Positions 25,010 through 33,781 of a stretch of DNA of 39,689 bases are shown here, in pieces; within the stretch, counting starts at the first letter, position 1; every line of letters begins with the position of its first letter. The translations under genes and the position numbers were made by a program. The DNA comes from Crocinitomix sp. (GTDB lineage Bacteria; Bacteroidota; Bacteroidia; Flavobacteriales_D; Crocinitomicaceae). Under the pieces are notes generated by a model. It was not told the DNA's origin. It did no database searches and saw nothing but the letters and a program-made list of their open reading frames with translations. The stretch spans positions 1 to 39,689 of the forward strand of contig WTCE01000092.1 of NCBI GenBank assembly GCA_013138735.1, written 5' to 3'.

Positions 25010-25017
25010 CAAAGTTA
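25010..25017 (-). promoter_or_regulatory. Candidate -7 box TAACTTTG for the M20 peptidase operon
   Basis: The minus-strand TAACTTTG lies 22 bases before the peptidase ATG, in the divergent gap shared with the choice-of-anchor L gene. No -33 TTG is found at the normal spacing. On the other strand a weaker match (CAACTTTG at 25064-25071, with TTG 17 bases upstream at 25044-25046) could serve the divergent gene. Confidence 0.4.
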
Positions 25018-25123
25018 CTAATAGTTTGTCAGAGATTAATAATTGTCATCACAAAAAAAAATGCAACTTTGTGCAACGATTTGTCCCAAACATAAGTCTA
25101 TTAGATATATAAAGCTCAAAAGT

Positions 25124-28100
25124 ATGAATAAATTGAAAGTTGGTTTTTGGATGTTAACCCTATTGTTTTCTTCAATAGCAGGTGCCCAAATCACAGTCAC
25201 AAACACACAAACACCAGAAGAATTGGTGAATGATGTACTAGTTGGCGCAGGTGTAATTATATCAAATGTAGAATTCAACCACTCGGTTCCTTTAGCAGGT
25301 GCCATTCAAGCACAGGCTGGTTATTTTGATGCTACAGGCACAACTTTCCCGATTGGAGAAGGGGTTCTTTTGGCAACAGGTAATGTTCGCTTAGCTGAAG
25401 GCCCGAATGATTCTGGATCAGCAACTGACAATGAAGGTGTTGCTATAGACCCAGATGATATCGATTTAGACGCAATTGGAACAACGACTATTAATGACGA
25501 AGCGATATTAGAATTCGATTTTATTCCATCAGGTGACTCTGTTGTCTTCAAATATATATTTGCTTCTGAAGAGTATCATGAATATTCAACATCATCTTTT
25601 AATGACGTTTTCGGATTCTTTATTAGTGGACCAGGATTCGCAGGGATTTATGAATTTGCTGGTGAAAACTTAGCAATTATTCCTGGTACAGGATTACCAG
25701 TAACCATGAACAACTTGAATAATGGTTCTTCTAATACTGGACCATGCATGAACTGTGAATTTTTAGTTGACAATGGTGGTGGATTAGATATTCAATATGA
25801 TGCGCATACAGTTGTAATGTACGCAAGAGCTGGTGTTGTTTGTGGAGAAACTTACCATATTAAAATGGCCATTGGAGATGCAGGAGATCATTCTTTAGAT
25901 TCAGGCGTTTTTTTAGAGGCTAGTTCATTCTCATCTAACGGAATTGATGTTGAAATCGCTTCTGTTTTGGGAGAATTTGCTTTGATTGAAGGATGTGATT
26001 CAGCTCAAGTTTGCTTTATCCGTCCAGAAGAGGCTGATACAGTTGATCTTTATGTTGATTTTGAAATTTCTGGTTCTGCAATCAATGGAACTGATTATGA
26101 CTTACTAGACGAGACAGTTTTCTTTCCTGAAGGAGAAGATACTGTAAAAATGTATATCGTGCCTGGTGATGATGGATTGATTGAAGGAACTGAAGACATT
26201 ATTATTACAGTAGAAATCATTAACGAATGTGGTGATACAATTGAAACATCAGCGACAATCGAAATAATTGATCCTTATGAAATAGAAATTACCACAGAGG
26301 ACATTATAATTGAATGTGCAGAGGACTCAGTATTACTGACCTTCTTAACAGACGGCGTTCCTGAGTTAGACATACTTTGGAGTACCGGTGGCACAGAGAT
26401 GGACGAATGGGTCCCTGGTGATATTGTTGGTACAACTACTTACACGATTGATATTACAGACGTTTGTGGCGAAACCGCCTCAGGCACAATAGACGTCATA
26501 TTAGATCCGGCCTCAGATATGTATCTAACATTTAATGAAGACTTATTTATTATTTGTCCTGATCAAGAAATTGACATTGATGCAACGGTTCATGATCCAT
26601 ACGACGAAGATTTACTCACGTATGAATGGGATCCTACTGGAGAAACTGTAGAAGATATTACAACTTCACCAGATGAAGAAGGTTGGTATTACCTTTCAGT
26701 ATTTGACGGATGTTTCACGATAACTGATTCAGTTAAAATTGAATTTGGAGAAGTGGTTCTAGATGAAATTATAGTAGTTGATGCAATTGATTGCCCTGGA
26801 ATACCAGATGCAAGTCTTGGTTCAATCACTGTTGATCCTGACGACCCAGCATGGACGTATGAGCTTGTTGGTTATGCAGGACCTGTTCCAAGTGGCGTAT
26901 TTACTGATTTGGCTGGAGGAATTGATTATATCTTAATTGTAACAGACGAAAACGGTTGTACAATTGACACAATTGTCCCAGTTAGTTTAGGCGAAAATGA
27001 GGTTTTGGCAACTTGGGCACCAGATAGCTTAAGAAATGTAACCTGTAATGGCGATATGGATGGCGGAGCTTATGTTTATGACATTTCGGGCGGTATTACA
27101 CCTCCATATGACGTGACTTGGACAAACCTCGGCGGTGTGTTTGATGTTGACACAGGTGTTCCTGTAGACGGATCAAGCGAGCAAGATGGTTTACCAGGCG
27201 GAACATATACTGTGGTAGTAACAGATGAAGAAGGTTGTGCTTGGTCACATTCATTCGAAATCTTTGAGCCAGAAGAATTAACATTGGAATTGATTTGGAA
27301 TATCCCAAGTTGTTTTGGATTTACTGACGGATCAATTACGGTGAACACTGAAGGTGGTAATGGTGGAGAAATTTACACTATGGCTGACTCAGAAGGAACG
27401 GTTTTAAACGTTGGCAATTCAAATACGATCAACACTATTCCAACTGGAACATATACAATAACAGTAGTTGATGAAAATGGATGTACGGCAACAACAGAGT
27501 TTTTCTTAGATCAACCAGGTGAGTTGGATGCAACATTAGAAATTACGCAACCTTTATGCTACGGAATTGAAACCGGATATATTGAGGTTGTAGATGTAAT
27601 TAACTACCAAGGTGCTTATGATGAAATTGGTTATTTCTGGGCACCACCGAATCCAAGTGGAGACGGAATTGGAGCGACATTCGCAAATCACTTAGGTGCT
27701 GGAGATTATACCGTAACTATTAATGATGCAAATGGATGTTCTAAAGTATTTGACTTTACAATTGTTTATCCAGACGAAATGGTTTGGGCTGAATTAGGTT
27801 ACTTCCCTGCGTTCTGTAGATTATATGGTTACCAAAGTGGAAATGGTGAAGTATTCGCTTCTGCAAGTGGTGGTACCGGATCATTCGATTATGAATGGGA
27901 GCATACAGATGAGGATGGTGTACTTGAAACGTGGCCAAATACAACTTGGGGAGGTTTAAATCCTGGAGAATATATTATCACTGCAATAGATGATAATAAC
28001 TGTAAGTTAGTTGATACGGTTTTGGTTGATTCATTGAATCCGATTGCGGCATTCACTGTTGACTCTGATCAGTTAAATGAAGATTGTAAAGGAACAGCTG

Positions 28101-28639
28101 ATGTTGAAGTTGAATTCACGAATACTTCTTTAAACTATGCTAATCCTAAAAACCCTTTAGCTGATCCAAGATTCTTTTGGAACTTAGATTCACCACAAGC
28201 CGATTGGTACATTACAGGTGATGTTGACGAAAAGGTTGACACGGTATATGAGGCAAGGGGATACAGTTACGAAATTGAAGTTTGTTTAGTCGCTCAAAAT
28301 AAGAATGGCTGTAAAGACACAGTTTGTAAAATCGTTACAATCTTTGAACCGATTGCTATTGAGGAAGTGAATATCTTTAGTCCTGATGGTGATGGAATTA
28401 ATGATGTATTTACATTCGACTTCTTAGCCAAATCAATTGCAGAGTTTAACTGCGTTATTGTGAACAGATGGGGAATTCAAGTTGGAGAACTCAACCATAT
28501 TACTGAAGGTTGGGATGGAACAGACATGAACGGAGACGTTGTACCAGATGGTGTATATTTCTATACCTATAGAGCCGGAGCTGATAATGGCGAAAGCTTG
28601 ACAGGGCAAGGCACCGTAACTAAAGTTGGAAAACCTTAA
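25124..28639 (+). CDS. Choice-of-anchor L surface protein with Calx-beta/SprB-like repeats and type B T9SS domain
   Basis: 1171 residues. The ATG at 25124 starts a good signal peptide (MNKLKVGFWM to GAQ); the upstream TTG reading at 25043 would add 27 residues before it and is rejected. Residues about 30-270 are a choice-of-anchor L domain (ATGNVRLAEGPNDSGS, FKYIFASEEYHEYSTSSFND, FISGPGF). About 280-370 resembles a Calx-beta repeat. Ig/SprB-like repeats follow (TCNGDMDGGAYVYD, CFGFTDGSITVN, CYGIETGYIEV). The final about 90 residues are CHU_C (NIFSPDGDGINDVF, VNRWGI, WDGTDMNGDVVPDGVYFY). Very acidic; Asp/Glu/Thr-rich. Predicted T9SS-exported adhesin or surface filament protein; ligand unknown. 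It ends at a strong terminator and stands alone. Confidence 0.9.
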   Translation: MNKLKVGFWMLTLLFSSIAGAQITVTNTQTPEELVNDVLVGAGVIISNVEFNHSVPLAGAIQAQAGYFDATGTTFPIGEGVLLATGNVRLAEGPNDSGSATDNEGVAIDPDDIDLDAIGTTTINDEAILEFDFIPSGDSVVFKYIFASEEYHEYSTSSFNDVFGFFISGPGFAGIYEFAGENLAIIPGTGLPVTMNNLNNGSSNTGPCMNCEFLVDNGGGLDIQYDAHTVVMYARAGVVCGETYHIKMAIGDAGDHSLDSGVFLEASSFSSNGIDVEIASVLGEFALIEGCDSAQVCFIRPEEADTVDLYVDFEISGSAINGTDYDLLDETVFFPEGEDTVKMYIVPGDDGLIEGTEDIIITVEIINECGDTIETSATIEIIDPYEIEITTEDIIIECAEDSVLLTFLTDGVPELDILWSTGGTEMDEWVPGDIVGTTTYTIDITDVCGETASGTIDVILDPASDMYLTFNEDLFIICPDQEIDIDATVHDPYDEDLLTYEWDPTGETVEDITTSPDEEGWYYLSVFDGCFTITDSVKIEFGEVVLDEIIVVDAIDCPGIPDASLGSITVDPDDPAWTYELVGYAGPVPSGVFTDLAGGIDYILIVTDENGCTIDTIVPVSLGENEVLATWAPDSLRNVTCNGDMDGGAYVYDISGGITPPYDVTWTNLGGVFDVDTGVPVDGSSEQDGLPGGTYTVVVTDEEGCAWSHSFEIFEPEELTLELIWNIPSCFGFTDGSITVNTEGGNGGEIYTMADSEGTVLNVGNSNTINTIPTGTYTITVVDENGCTATTEFFLDQPGELDATLEITQPLCYGIETGYIEVVDVINYQGAYDEIGYFWAPPNPSGDGIGATFANHLGAGDYTVTINDANGCSKVFDFTIVYPDEMVWAELGYFPAFCRLYGYQSGNGEVFASASGGTGSFDYEWEHTDEDGVLETWPNTTWGGLNPGEYIITAIDDNNCKLVDTVLVDSLNPIAAFTVDSDQLNEDCKGTADVEVEFTNTSLNYANPKNPLADPRFFWNLDSPQADWYITGDVDEKVDTVYEARGYSYEIEVCLVAQNKNGCKDTVCKIVTIFEPIAIEEVNIFSPDGDGINDVFTFDFLAKSIAEFNCVIVNRWGIQVGELNHITEGWDGTDMNGDVVPDGVYFYTYRAGADNGESLTGQGTVTKVGKP

Positions 28640-28652
28640 TAATTGATATATT

Positions 28653-28688
28653 AAAAGAGGGCTTTCAGTTTTGGAAGCCCTTTTTTTT
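28653..28688 (+). terminator. Intrinsic terminator of the choice-of-anchor L gene
   Basis: AAGAGGGCTTTC pairs with GGAAGCCCTTTTT (six Watson-Crick pairs in the GGGCTT/AAGCCC core, extended by G-U and A-U pairs) followed by a T-run, 14 bases after the stop codon. Confidence 0.88.
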
Positions 28689-28725
28689 GTGCCCTTTTTT
28701 TTAGAAGTTTAAAAATGCCGCTACC

Positions 28726-28745
28726 GCGCGATTGTATCGCGTGGT
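28726..28745 (+). repeat. REP-like palindrome, left inverted repeat of the RAYT unit
   Basis: GCGCGATTGTATCGCGTGGT is the exact reverse complement of 29351-29370. Its inner part CGCGAT-TGT-ATCGCG can itself form a 6-bp hairpin with a 3-base loop. It lies five bases past the end of the transposase stop codon. Part of it recurs at 38545-38574. Confidence 0.85.
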
Positions 28746-28749
28746 AAGG

Positions 28750-29306
28750 TCAAATCGCAACTAACACCAAATCATCCAGTAGTCCATTTTTACCACTATA
28801 ATCTATAGCGCTACTATAGACATAATCTTCAGGCCTAAAAACCAAACCTGCTTCTACGGGATTATTATGGATGTATCTAATCTTCTCTGCAATAACTTTG
28901 TTGCTCCAAATTTCAATCGGATTATTATCATGTCTCCAAAATTGATATTGATTGACGTTTGAACTTTTTTGGGCGGAATTCTTGAAAACTGCAAGAGATT
29001 TTCCTTTCTACTTTCTTGTGGATTCTCTTTTATTCTTTTGACAATTGCCTTACTTGTAAACCTTTTGAAATCGCCCAATATTTGTTCAGGTTGGTACTCA
29101 CCTATCGAACGAAATGCCAAATGCATATGGTTGGTCATAATGCACCATGCATAAATCTCCATTCCTTTTGCCTTTTGACAGTAACTTAAACTCTCTAAAA
29201 GAACATCTTTATATTCGTTTCTTGTAAAGACGTCCAACCATTGAACGACAGCAAAACTGACAAAGTAGGCAGATTCTGGGTTGTGAAATTTATAGTTACG
29301 AGACAT
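28750..29306 (-). pseudogene. REP-associated tyrosine transposase (RAYT, Y1_Tnp), frameshifted
   Basis: Starts MSRNYKFHNPESAYFVSFAV with the HUH-type motif TNHMHLAF (His60, His62), as in IS200/RAYT Y1 transposases. The reading frame breaks near 28985-28991. Before it the frame reads KENLLQ; after a one-base change of frame the family sequence continues as FKNSAQKSSNVNQYQFWRHD, NNPIEIWSNK, IRYIHNNPVEAGLVFRPEDY and ends at a TGA at 28752-28750. A single missing base explains it (a programmed frameshift or sequencing error cannot be excluded). RAYTs are thought to spread REP palindromes; perfect 20-bp inverted repeats flank this gene and related repeats lie nearby. About 185 codons if repaired. 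Confidence 0.85.
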
Positions 29307-29316
29307 TTGGGTGAAT

Positions 29317-29353
29317 GTTTATGCTTAAATGTAATAATTAAAGTTGATGAACC
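29317..29353 (+). repeat. RAYT-leader repeat, copy 1
   Basis: About 37 bases in front of the RAYT start (GTTTATGCTTAAATGTAATA, then ATTAAAGTTGATGAACCA) recur at 33735-33773 with two substitutions and one inserted base. In both places the repeat abuts a palindrome on its right side: a different palindrome in each case. Confidence 0.8.
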
Positions 29354-29370
29354 ACGCGATACAATCGCGC
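29351..29370 (-). repeat. REP-like palindrome, right inverted repeat of the RAYT unit
   Basis: ACCACGCGATACAATCGCGC is an exact reverse complement of 28726-28745 and contains the CGCGAT-ACA-ATCGCG hairpin. It lies 44 bases upstream of the RAYT start codon. Confidence 0.85.
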
Positions 29371-29393
29371 AGCAGCGTCGGGGTTATGCTTCC

Positions 29394-29516
29394 ATGTCTG
29401 GTAAGATCATGAAAGAGACTGCTGTTTCAGAAGCTATTCCAGTTCATTTTTCACGAAAATACAATGCCGAGGAAATCTCAGAATTAGTGGTTGAATTTAA
29501 AGCTGCCTTAGAATAA
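29394..29516 (+). pseudogene. Possible 3' remnant of an unknown gene, 40 codons
   Basis: Right of the REP palindrome an open frame reads SGKIMKETAVSEAIPVHFSR, then KYNAEEISELVVEFKAALE and a stop. The composition and amphipathic ending look like the genuine C-terminus of a cytoplasmic enzyme rather than random translation, and the frame stays open to the left through the repeat. I cannot name the family. Either the unit cut a gene and left its tail, or this is a small gene starting at the ATG at 29394. Confidence 0.3.
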
Positions 29517-29588
29517 TCGATTTTGGATACATGCGGTACAAGAAGCAAAATACTTATTTGCTGCATTTATTTGTAATTTTAATCCATC

Positions 29589-30164
29589 ATGAATAATAGA
29601 TTTCAATTAATTATCAGCGCTATATGTTTGCTATCATTTTATAGCTGCAAGCCAAACCCTGAAATAAATTCGGAGATTATTATTGAAAAGCCTGTCCATT
29701 ATATTGATGTGATTGACACTTCACTCATTACCATAATTCCCTTGACTAATGCGGGCTGGATGACTGAGGCAGATCGGCAAGCAAAGCTTTCAATCGCAGA
29801 TTTTCAACTAATCGATTTATTGATAAAAGCCGCCGTAATAGCGTATAATACGAATATGAAAAAGGAGCATGAAGAATTACTCGAATTTTATCGTGAAGAT
29901 GCCGAATTTATGGGCACAGCTCCACCGGCAGATTTCCCTATGCAAGACACTATCCCAGATTACTCAAATTATATAAGACAATACGTTCCGTATTATAATG
30001 TAGAAAATGAAAAAGTAGTTGCGATTAATTTTAGCTGTTCTGCTTATGGCGAATGGAAAACGGTATTGTATCAGGTTAATGACGGCGGAAATTGTTATTT
30101 TGATATTACACTCAATCTTACAACTGGTCAATGTGAACGGATCATGGTCAATGGTTATGCCTAA
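29589..30164 (+). CDS. Hypothetical lipoprotein, 191 aa
   Basis: The N-terminus MNNRFQLIISAICLLSFYSC is a signal peptide with a cysteine after Ser, followed by KPNPE, which fits a Bacteroidota lipoprotein (lipid anchor on the Cys at 20). The rest is a soluble acidic domain with no membrane segment, including WMTEADRQAKLS, VVAINFSCSAYGEW and GGNCYFDITLNLTTGQCE, the latter suggesting a beta-sheet fold and perhaps a disulphide. The family is not recognised. It stands alone between the RAYT unit and the LRR pair, with a 53-base palindromic repeat 38 bases after its stop. Confidence 0.6.
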   Translation: MNNRFQLIISAICLLSFYSCKPNPEINSEIIIEKPVHYIDVIDTSLITIIPLTNAGWMTEADRQAKLSIADFQLIDLLIKAAVIAYNTNMKKEHEELLEFYREDAEFMGTAPPADFPMQDTIPDYSNYIRQYVPYYNVENEKVVAINFSCSAYGEWKTVLYQVNDGGNCYFDITLNLTTGQCERIMVNGYA

Positions 30165-30201
30165 CGAAAATCAATTAAACTTCTGCAAGTTATAAATTAG
30201 C

Positions 30202-30254
30202 ACGTAGTGCAGGATTACAAATCCTGCACAGCACATTCCGAGCAGTATTTGAAA
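30202..30254 (+). repeat. 53-base palindromic repeat, copy A
   Basis: Contains GTGCAGGATT-ACA-AATCCTGCAC, a perfect 10-bp hairpin at 30207-30229, and is the same as 33782-33834 apart from two bases out of 53, in the same orientation. Together the two copies bracket the LRR gene pair. Confidence 0.92.
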
Positions 30255-30330
30255 AAAAGTGCTTCGCTGGTCTCGAAAGCTTTCTGGATGTAATCCTGCG
30301 ACTGTAAAGTTTTATTTGGCTGTACAAGTT

Positions 30331-31575
30331 CTACCAAACAACAATTTGCTCCTTAAAAACTTTTCCCTCACCAATTAATTCAACTAAATAAACACCTTGC
30401 GACAATGAACTTACGTCAATGCTTTGATTTCCTGAAGTTGATTTTTCAAACAATAAAACTTCTCCCGAAATTGCATAAAATCTCACTTCAAAATTATTCA
30501 AATTGCTTGAAATATTGAGAATTTCACTGGTTGGATTTGGATAAACACTCAATTCAAAATCTGTATTTTCAGCAACATTCAATGATGCACAATCATTACT
30601 AAAAACTAGATCTTCGTCTACTTCGGTCCAAACATCTGTTGAAAACACTTGATCATCTACCGTGACGCAAGCCAAATATGGATTAAACCGAAGGTCGACA
30701 TTGGTCCAATATTCCATTTCCGTATTGTTACCATTCTTTACTGTAAGCGTTTCAAGAACCCCGTTCCGCAGTTTGACATACTGAAGATTGGTGTTATTAT
30801 CTAAATCGAGATGAATCAATTCTGACCCGCTACAATCCATTACTTCTAAATTGACATTCTCTGTTAAATCTATGGCTGTAAATGAATTGTAGCTACAATC
30901 TAAGTAACTTAAACTTGGACAACTTGCAATATCAAAGTCAACTATGTCATTTCTTGCACAATTTAAGATCTCTAAATCAGGATTATTACTGCAATCAAGT
31001 TCTGTCAATTCATTAGAACGACAATCCAAGTAATCTAACAAAGGCAGTGTGCTAAGATTTATACTCTCAATGTCATTGTGATACATTATGATCCTTCTTA
31101 ATTCCGTATTAACGGTAACATCTAGAAGTTCAATTGAATTCCACTGACAATCCAACCTCCGTAAGTTCAAATTATTACTAAGATCTATTGTGGAGACACT
31201 ATTATAACCAAAATACAAGACCTCCAAATCAAGATTATTCGTTACGTCTAGCTCCGTTAATTGGGTAAGTTTACAGTATAAATTCTTAAGATTTAGATTG
31301 GAAGAAACATCTAAAGTGGTTAAACTATTACTCTCACATTTTAGCGTAATTAATGCTGTGAAAGCTTCGATTCCCACTAAAGAATTTATGTATTTAGAAT
31401 CTACGTCAAGATAAGTAACTGTGTCAATACTGGACAAAAGAACTGAATCATCTAATACATCATCATAGCCCAAATCAATTAATTCTTCTTCAAAATTATC
31501 ATCTGGTATATAGACAGATTGGGAAATCCCCTGAATTGTGCAGAAAAATAATAAAAGGAAGCCTGTAATTTTCAT
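30331..31575 (-). CDS. Secreted leucine-rich-repeat protein with type A T9SS domain (LRR-1)
   Basis: 414 residues from MKITGFLLLFFCTIQGISQS, a signal peptide; an in-frame start at 31620 adds 15 basic residues before it and is rejected. The N-terminal cap reads YIPDDNFEEELIDLGYDDVL. About ten leucine-rich repeats of 20-23 residues follow (LxxLDCxxNxLTxLDVSxNLNLxxL pattern; LRR of the Bacteroidota cysteine-containing kind), about 60-320. The last about 75 residues (VYPNPTSEILNISSNLNNFE, ending KEQIVVW) are a type A sorting domain. It should be exported and bound to or released from the cell surface, probably in adhesion or ligand binding; ligand unknown. The next gene is a longer paralogue whose sorting domain is nearly identical at DNA level. 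Confidence 0.88.
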   Translation of the reverse strand: MKITGFLLLFFCTIQGISQSVYIPDDNFEEELIDLGYDDVLDDSVLLSSIDTVTYLDVDSKYINSLVGIEAFTALITLKCESNSLTTLDVSSNLNLKNLYCKLTQLTELDVTNNLDLEVLYFGYNSVSTIDLSNNLNLRRLDCQWNSIELLDVTVNTELRRIIMYHNDIESINLSTLPLLDYLDCRSNELTELDCSNNPDLEILNCARNDIVDFDIASCPSLSYLDCSYNSFTAIDLTENVNLEVMDCSGSELIHLDLDNNTNLQYVKLRNGVLETLTVKNGNNTEMEYWTNVDLRFNPYLACVTVDDQVFSTDVWTEVDEDLVFSNDCASLNVAENTDFELSVYPNPTSEILNISSNLNNFEVRFYAISGEVLLFEKSTSGNQSIDVSSLSQGVYLVELIGEGKVFKEQIVVW

Positions 31576-31690
31576 CTTGTTGGATTTAAAATGCCAAATT
31601 AACTTCTTTATTGCAAACAAATCCTTTCTATTCAGTTAAATAGACTTGATTTTATACGTGTCAAAGTTGCGCTTTGAGTAATAGATTGGA

Positions 31691-33685
31691 TTATTGAATC
31701 ACAATTTGTTCTTTTAAAACTTGCCCTTCACCAATTAATTCAACTAAATAAACACCTTGCGACAATGAACTTACATCAATGCTTTGATTTCCTGAAGTTG
31801 ATTTTTCAAACAACAAAACTTCTCCAGAAATTGAATAAATTCTCACTTCAAAATTATTCAAATTGCTTGAAATATTGAGAATTTCATTGGTTGGATTTGG
31901 ATAGACACTCAATTCAAAACCTGTGCTTTCATCAACACTCAATGATGCACAATCAGTGCTAAAAACTACCCCGGCGTCTACCTGTGACCAGTGATCTTCT
32001 GAATAAGATGGACTATCGACAGAAATGCAGTCAAGACTCAGATTGATTTTCAGGTTAAACACACTCATTGAGGAGTTTGCGCCATTCTTTATAGACAAAG
32101 TATGCACATTTCCACCATTTAACTTTAAAGCCTCCAAATAAACATGTTCGTCAAAGTTATAATGTTTAACCCAGCCGCCCGTATTATAGAGGGCCTTTAG
32201 GTTTAGGTTATTTGATAAATCCAGCTCTTCAATCATGTTCCGGCTGCAAGATAAGTGTTCTAAAATTGGGTAATTTGATACGTCTATTTCTTCCAGCTCA
32301 TTATCAGAACAAGCAAACCAATTCATGACTGGATTGCCCGTTAAATCAATTTCGGTAATGGCATTCTCGCTACAATAAAAAAACTCTAACAAAGGTAAGT
32401 CGGTTATATCTATCCCAACGAAGTTATTTTGATGTACTTCAAGATGCGTTAATGCGGCATTAGCAGACAGATCAAGACTGGACAATCCATTCCAATGGCA
32501 ATCTAAGTATTCCAAATTTAGATTATTACTAAGGTCGAGTTCTACCAGTCCGTTGCCGACCACGTGCAACTCTCTTAAATTAATATTATTACTTAAATCA
32601 TGGGTTGATATACCAAAATTGAGGCTTGACCTTAAAACTTCCAAATAGATATGTACCGTGACGTCTAACTCCGTTAAGTCATTGTTTGTACAATTTAATT
32701 CTATCAAATTTAAATTAGCAGAAAGATCAAGCTCAGCCAACTCATTAACTGAACATCTTAACCAAATCAGTTCTGGGTTATAGGTTAAATCAATTTCAGA
32801 AATTGAATTATTTCCACAATCAAAATATTCTAATAATGGCAAAATGGTAATATCTATCTCAGTAATTTCGTTGCCATAAAACGCAACATGCTTTAACGCA
32901 ATATTGTCCGTAAAATCAAGGTTTGAAATTTCGTTGTATTGGCAATCTAAAAATTCCAAATTAGGATTATTTGATAGATCCAATTCAGACAACATATTGT
33001 CAACACAAGTTAAGCCTTCTAAAAGCGGGTAATTTGAAACATCCAACGCATCTATTTCATTCTCGGAACAATTAAACCATTTCATTTCAGGACTTGTAGT
33101 CAAATCAAGCTCAATAATTGAATTATAACTACAGTCAAAATACGCTAAAATGGACAAGGCACTAATGTCTATTTCATCTAAATCATTGTGATTAATTTCA
33201 ACATGCTCTAATGCTAGATTTAAAGAAAGGTCCAGGGTTTCAATCTCATTAGAATCGCAAGCAAGGTGTTCTAAATTCAAATTATTATTTAAATTGAGTC
33301 CTTCAAGCTTATTTTTACTCACATTTAACTCCTCTAGATCAAGATTCAAGCTGACATTTAATCCTGACAAATTATTATTCTGACATCTTAATGTTTTGAG
33401 ATTTGTATTGCCAGAAACATTAAGGAAAGACATGTTGTTGTCGCCACAATCAAGTGTTATTAACTCCGTAAATGAGTCAATTCCTTGCAAAGAATAAATA
33501 GATTTTGAATTAACATCTAGGAACGTGACCGTGTCAATATATGCGTAGTTTACAGAATCATCTAAGACATCATCAAAACCAAAGTCTATCAATGCTTGCT
33601 CAAAATTATCATCTGGTACATAGAAGGATTGAGAAAAACCTTGGCTTGCCAGCAAAAACAATAAAATGAATAAAACTCTTTTCAT
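31691..33685 (-). CDS. Secreted leucine-rich-repeat protein with type A T9SS domain (LRR-2)
   Basis: 664 residues with signal peptide MKRVLFILLFLLASQGFSQ and the same N-terminal cap as LRR-1 (YVPDDNFEQALIDFGFDDVL). Some twenty LRRs follow. They fall into larger modules that restart with IDIxxLPLLEYFDC, EIDLTxNPxMxWFxCSxNEL and DVSNYPLLExLxC, seen about three times, so the array seems to have grown by duplication of multi-repeat blocks. The last about 75 residues carry the type A T9SS sorting domain (VYPNPTNEILNISS), ending KEQIVIQ. Expected: a surface-exposed binding protein; ligand unknown. The gap to LRR-1 is 115 bases, with no clear terminator, so the pair may be one transcript. Confidence 0.88.
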   Translation of the reverse strand: MKRVLFILLFLLASQGFSQSFYVPDDNFEQALIDFGFDDVLDDSVNYAYIDTVTFLDVNSKSIYSLQGIDSFTELITLDCGDNNMSFLNVSGNTNLKTLRCQNNNLSGLNVSLNLDLEELNVSKNKLEGLNLNNNLNLEHLACDSNEIETLDLSLNLALEHVEINHNDLDEIDISALSILAYFDCSYNSIIELDLTTSPEMKWFNCSENEIDALDVSNYPLLEGLTCVDNMLSELDLSNNPNLEFLDCQYNEISNLDFTDNIALKHVAFYGNEITEIDITILPLLEYFDCGNNSISEIDLTYNPELIWLRCSVNELAELDLSANLNLIELNCTNNDLTELDVTVHIYLEVLRSSLNFGISTHDLSNNINLRELHVVGNGLVELDLSNNLNLEYLDCHWNGLSSLDLSANAALTHLEVHQNNFVGIDITDLPLLEFFYCSENAITEIDLTGNPVMNWFACSDNELEEIDVSNYPILEHLSCSRNMIEELDLSNNLNLKALYNTGGWVKHYNFDEHVYLEALKLNGGNVHTLSIKNGANSSMSVFNLKINLSLDCISVDSPSYSEDHWSQVDAGVVFSTDCASLSVDESTGFELSVYPNPTNEILNISSNLNNFEVRIYSISGEVLLFEKSTSGNQSIDVSSLSQGVYLVELIGEGQVLKEQIVIQ

Positions 33686-33734
33686 ATTAGTGGATTATTA
33701 AGGCAATTTAAGTCCTTTTTTAATGAAAGGAAAG

Positions 33735-33773
33735 GTTTATGCTTAAATGTAACAATTAAAGTTAGATGAATCA
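33735..33773 (+). repeat. RAYT-leader repeat, copy 2
   Basis: About 39 bases matching 29317-29353 (two substitutions, one extra base). Here it is followed within nine bases by the 53-base palindromic repeat rather than by the CGCGAT palindrome. It sits upstream of LRR-2. Confidence 0.8.
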
Positions 33774-33781
33774 TGCTGGCT

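Noticed and set aside
29241-29393. Single 91-residue frame running through the RAYT leader and palindrome
   Set aside because: The first 51 codons are antisense to the RAYT gene or pass through repeats; only the last 40 codons look protein-like.
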